Source: Lumbricus rubellus (lineage: Eukaryota > Annelida > Clitellata > Crassiclitellata > Lumbricidae). From it: a stretch of DNA of 64,000 nt. Both the position numbers and the translations under genes were made by a program. Within the stretch, counting starts at the first letter, position 1; every line of letters starts with the position of its first letter. Location of the stretch: the NCBI GenBank assembly GCA_945859605.1, contig OX243825.1:20361196-20425195 (forward strand), given 5' to 3'. This document shows positions 63,046 to 64,000 of this stretch, in pieces. The notes beneath the pieces were generated by a model. That model was given only the letters and a program-made list of their open reading frames with translations. It did not search any database and was not told the origin of the DNA.

Positions 63046-64000
63046 ACGCCTACTATAATAGTCCGATTAATCTCAAATCGTCTGCATAGACTCCACTAAA
63101 GAACGGTAGTCGAATAGTGACGTGGAAAATCCAAGCAGAATCATCGGTCAGACGCGGATCTGGATCCATTCAGCTACCAACGAACGTTTCGTGGATGATG
63201 CTATTCAGGTGGAGTGAGGAGAGGAGTCCGTGGAACAGGAGCCACTTCCGTGTTGAACTTCAACCTGAAACAGCGTTGTATGTATGTAGGTAAGTATGTA
63301 TTTAGAGCAAGGCACGATGATGATGACGACGAGGATGATGATGTAATGGCTCAATGATGCGTTGCGGTTCCCCTGCCTCCGGCTACAGCAGCAGCAGCAG
63401 CAGTAGCAGCACCAGGAACAACAGCCAACGAGAGAACTGATGCAGCACATGCACCACAGACTCTCGGAAGCTGCACAGGCCATTAAAGACTATTGCAGAG
63501 CCTCGATGCAGAACCATGCTCCTCCTCCTCATCCTCCTCACCTCCTCCTCTTTCTCCTCCCTTCCTCCTCCTCCTTCTCTTCTTCTTCCTTTTCCTCCTC
63601 TTCTTACACCTCCTTCTATTCCTCCTCCCCTACTTCTCTTCCTTCTCCTCTTCTTCTCTCTTCCTTCTTCTTCTCTCCTCCTCTTCCTCCTCTTTCTCCT
63701 TCGCTTCCTCCTCCTCCTCCTCCTCGTCCTCCTACTCCTTCTTTTCACCCTCAGAGATCCTCCTCCTCCTCCTCCTCCTCTTCCTCCGTATCCTCATCCT
63801 CATCCTCCTTCTCTTCCTCCTCATTTGAGAAAGCGCATCCTACTTCCTGTATAGACATATAGTATAACTACAGAACGGCAGCTGCAGCATATAGCTTTAC
63901 AAACGTAAATTTCCGGCTTTGAGACCCACCTTCCTGGCTTCCGAGCGTTGTATACATCCACGTCTGCTTCCGAATCTCCTGGATAGAAGGCCACGAACAC
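63046..64000 (-). promoter_or_regulatory. presumed 5'UTR and upstream region of dystrophin
   Basis: Inferred only from its position upstream of exon 1. 63511-63838 is a polypyrimidine tract (purines on the gene strand). 63385-63412 holds short CAG repeats. At the edge, the minus strand 64000-63930 is open and ends in GGAAG|GTGGGT, which could be a 5'UTR or neighbouring exon. No TATA or initiator could be assigned. Confidence 0.3.
63511..63838. repeat. (CTC/CTT)n polypyrimidine tract, about 330 bp
   Basis: Almost unbroken C/T on the + strand with TCCTCC and TTCTTC units. The long Ser/Pro- and Arg/Glu-rich ORFs here are artefacts of the repeat. Confidence 0.97.

Larger units (their letters stand above)
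50166..63014. other. intron 1 (12.8 kb), inferred
   Basis: Spans the proposed exon 1 donor and exon 2 acceptor. Contents are listed separately: SINE-2, MITE 51845, tandem/microsatellite blocks 52900-55300, SINE-1 55838, GC-rich island 56640, LINE 57943, GGAT repeat 60800 and the AGGCCT-rich zone 60600-62650. Confidence 0.55.

Noticed and set aside
60780..60992. [11 protein letters not shown]
   Set aside because: (GGAT)n microsatellite translation.
63383..63862. Arg/Glu-rich (minus) and Ser/Pro/Leu-rich (plus) ORFs
   Set aside because: Polypyrimidine tract open in almost every frame.
63930..64000. Possible coding exon on the minus strand (open frame ending at a GTGGGT donor-like site)
   Set aside because: Only 70 bp visible, no family recognised, no upstream context; could be 5'UTR, another gene or chance.

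Overview
This is a eukaryotic window and nearly all of its coding content belongs to one gene on the minus strand. That gene is the single-copy invertebrate counterpart of dystrophin/utrophin. I could join 34 coding exons (1,803 codons) from a start codon at 63045 down to about 3362. They encode the actin-binding calponin-homology pair (CH1, CH2), a hinge, a long run of spectrin repeats with a basic second hinge, and the rod up to the region that in vertebrates follows the repeat ending in NELGAK. The WW, EF-hand and ZZ part must lie beyond position 1. Every exon junction was chosen by requiring AG acceptors, GT (twice GC) donors and an unbroken reading frame. All 33 internal junctions are frame-consistent, which is strong internal support.

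The organism looks like a marine invertebrate, possibly a non-vertebrate deuterostome such as an echinoderm; this is low-confidence inference. The reasons are one dystrophin gene with vertebrate-like exon phases but compact introns, AT-rich introns full of microsatellites, repeats ending in the 'TTTATATAGCGC' type of 3' hairpin, and a TAGGCCTA-rich stretch near the 5' end of the gene.

Layout from high to low coordinates (direction of transcription): 64000-63046 upstream/5'UTR with a 330-bp polypyrimidine tract; 63045-63015 first coding exon (31 nt); 63014-50166 large first intron with an internally deleted LINE (57943-59480), a SINE, a MITE and microsatellites; 50165-27730 eight-exon region that encodes CH1-CH2, with long introns carrying a mariner relic (34438-35472), a foldback element packed with CCAAT and CRE motifs (47690-48128) and an 82-bp minisatellite (about 39961-40480); 27317-3362 rod domain with 26 exons and short introns that hold tRNA-derived SINEs, LINE 3' ends and a nested hAT-like MITE; 2690-301 a separate DNA-transposon-like element with a frameshifted ORF.

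There is no sign of a second host gene, true tRNA gene, CRISPR array, operon or prokaryotic signal. The most notable items are: two GC-AG introns; a minisatellite that has multiplied an exon's own splice donor; a 58-nt perfect palindrome; an 8-bp-TSD MITE nested inside a SINE tail; a SINE family that shares its 3' hairpin with local LINEs; and the CCAAT/CRE foldback element inside intron 2.
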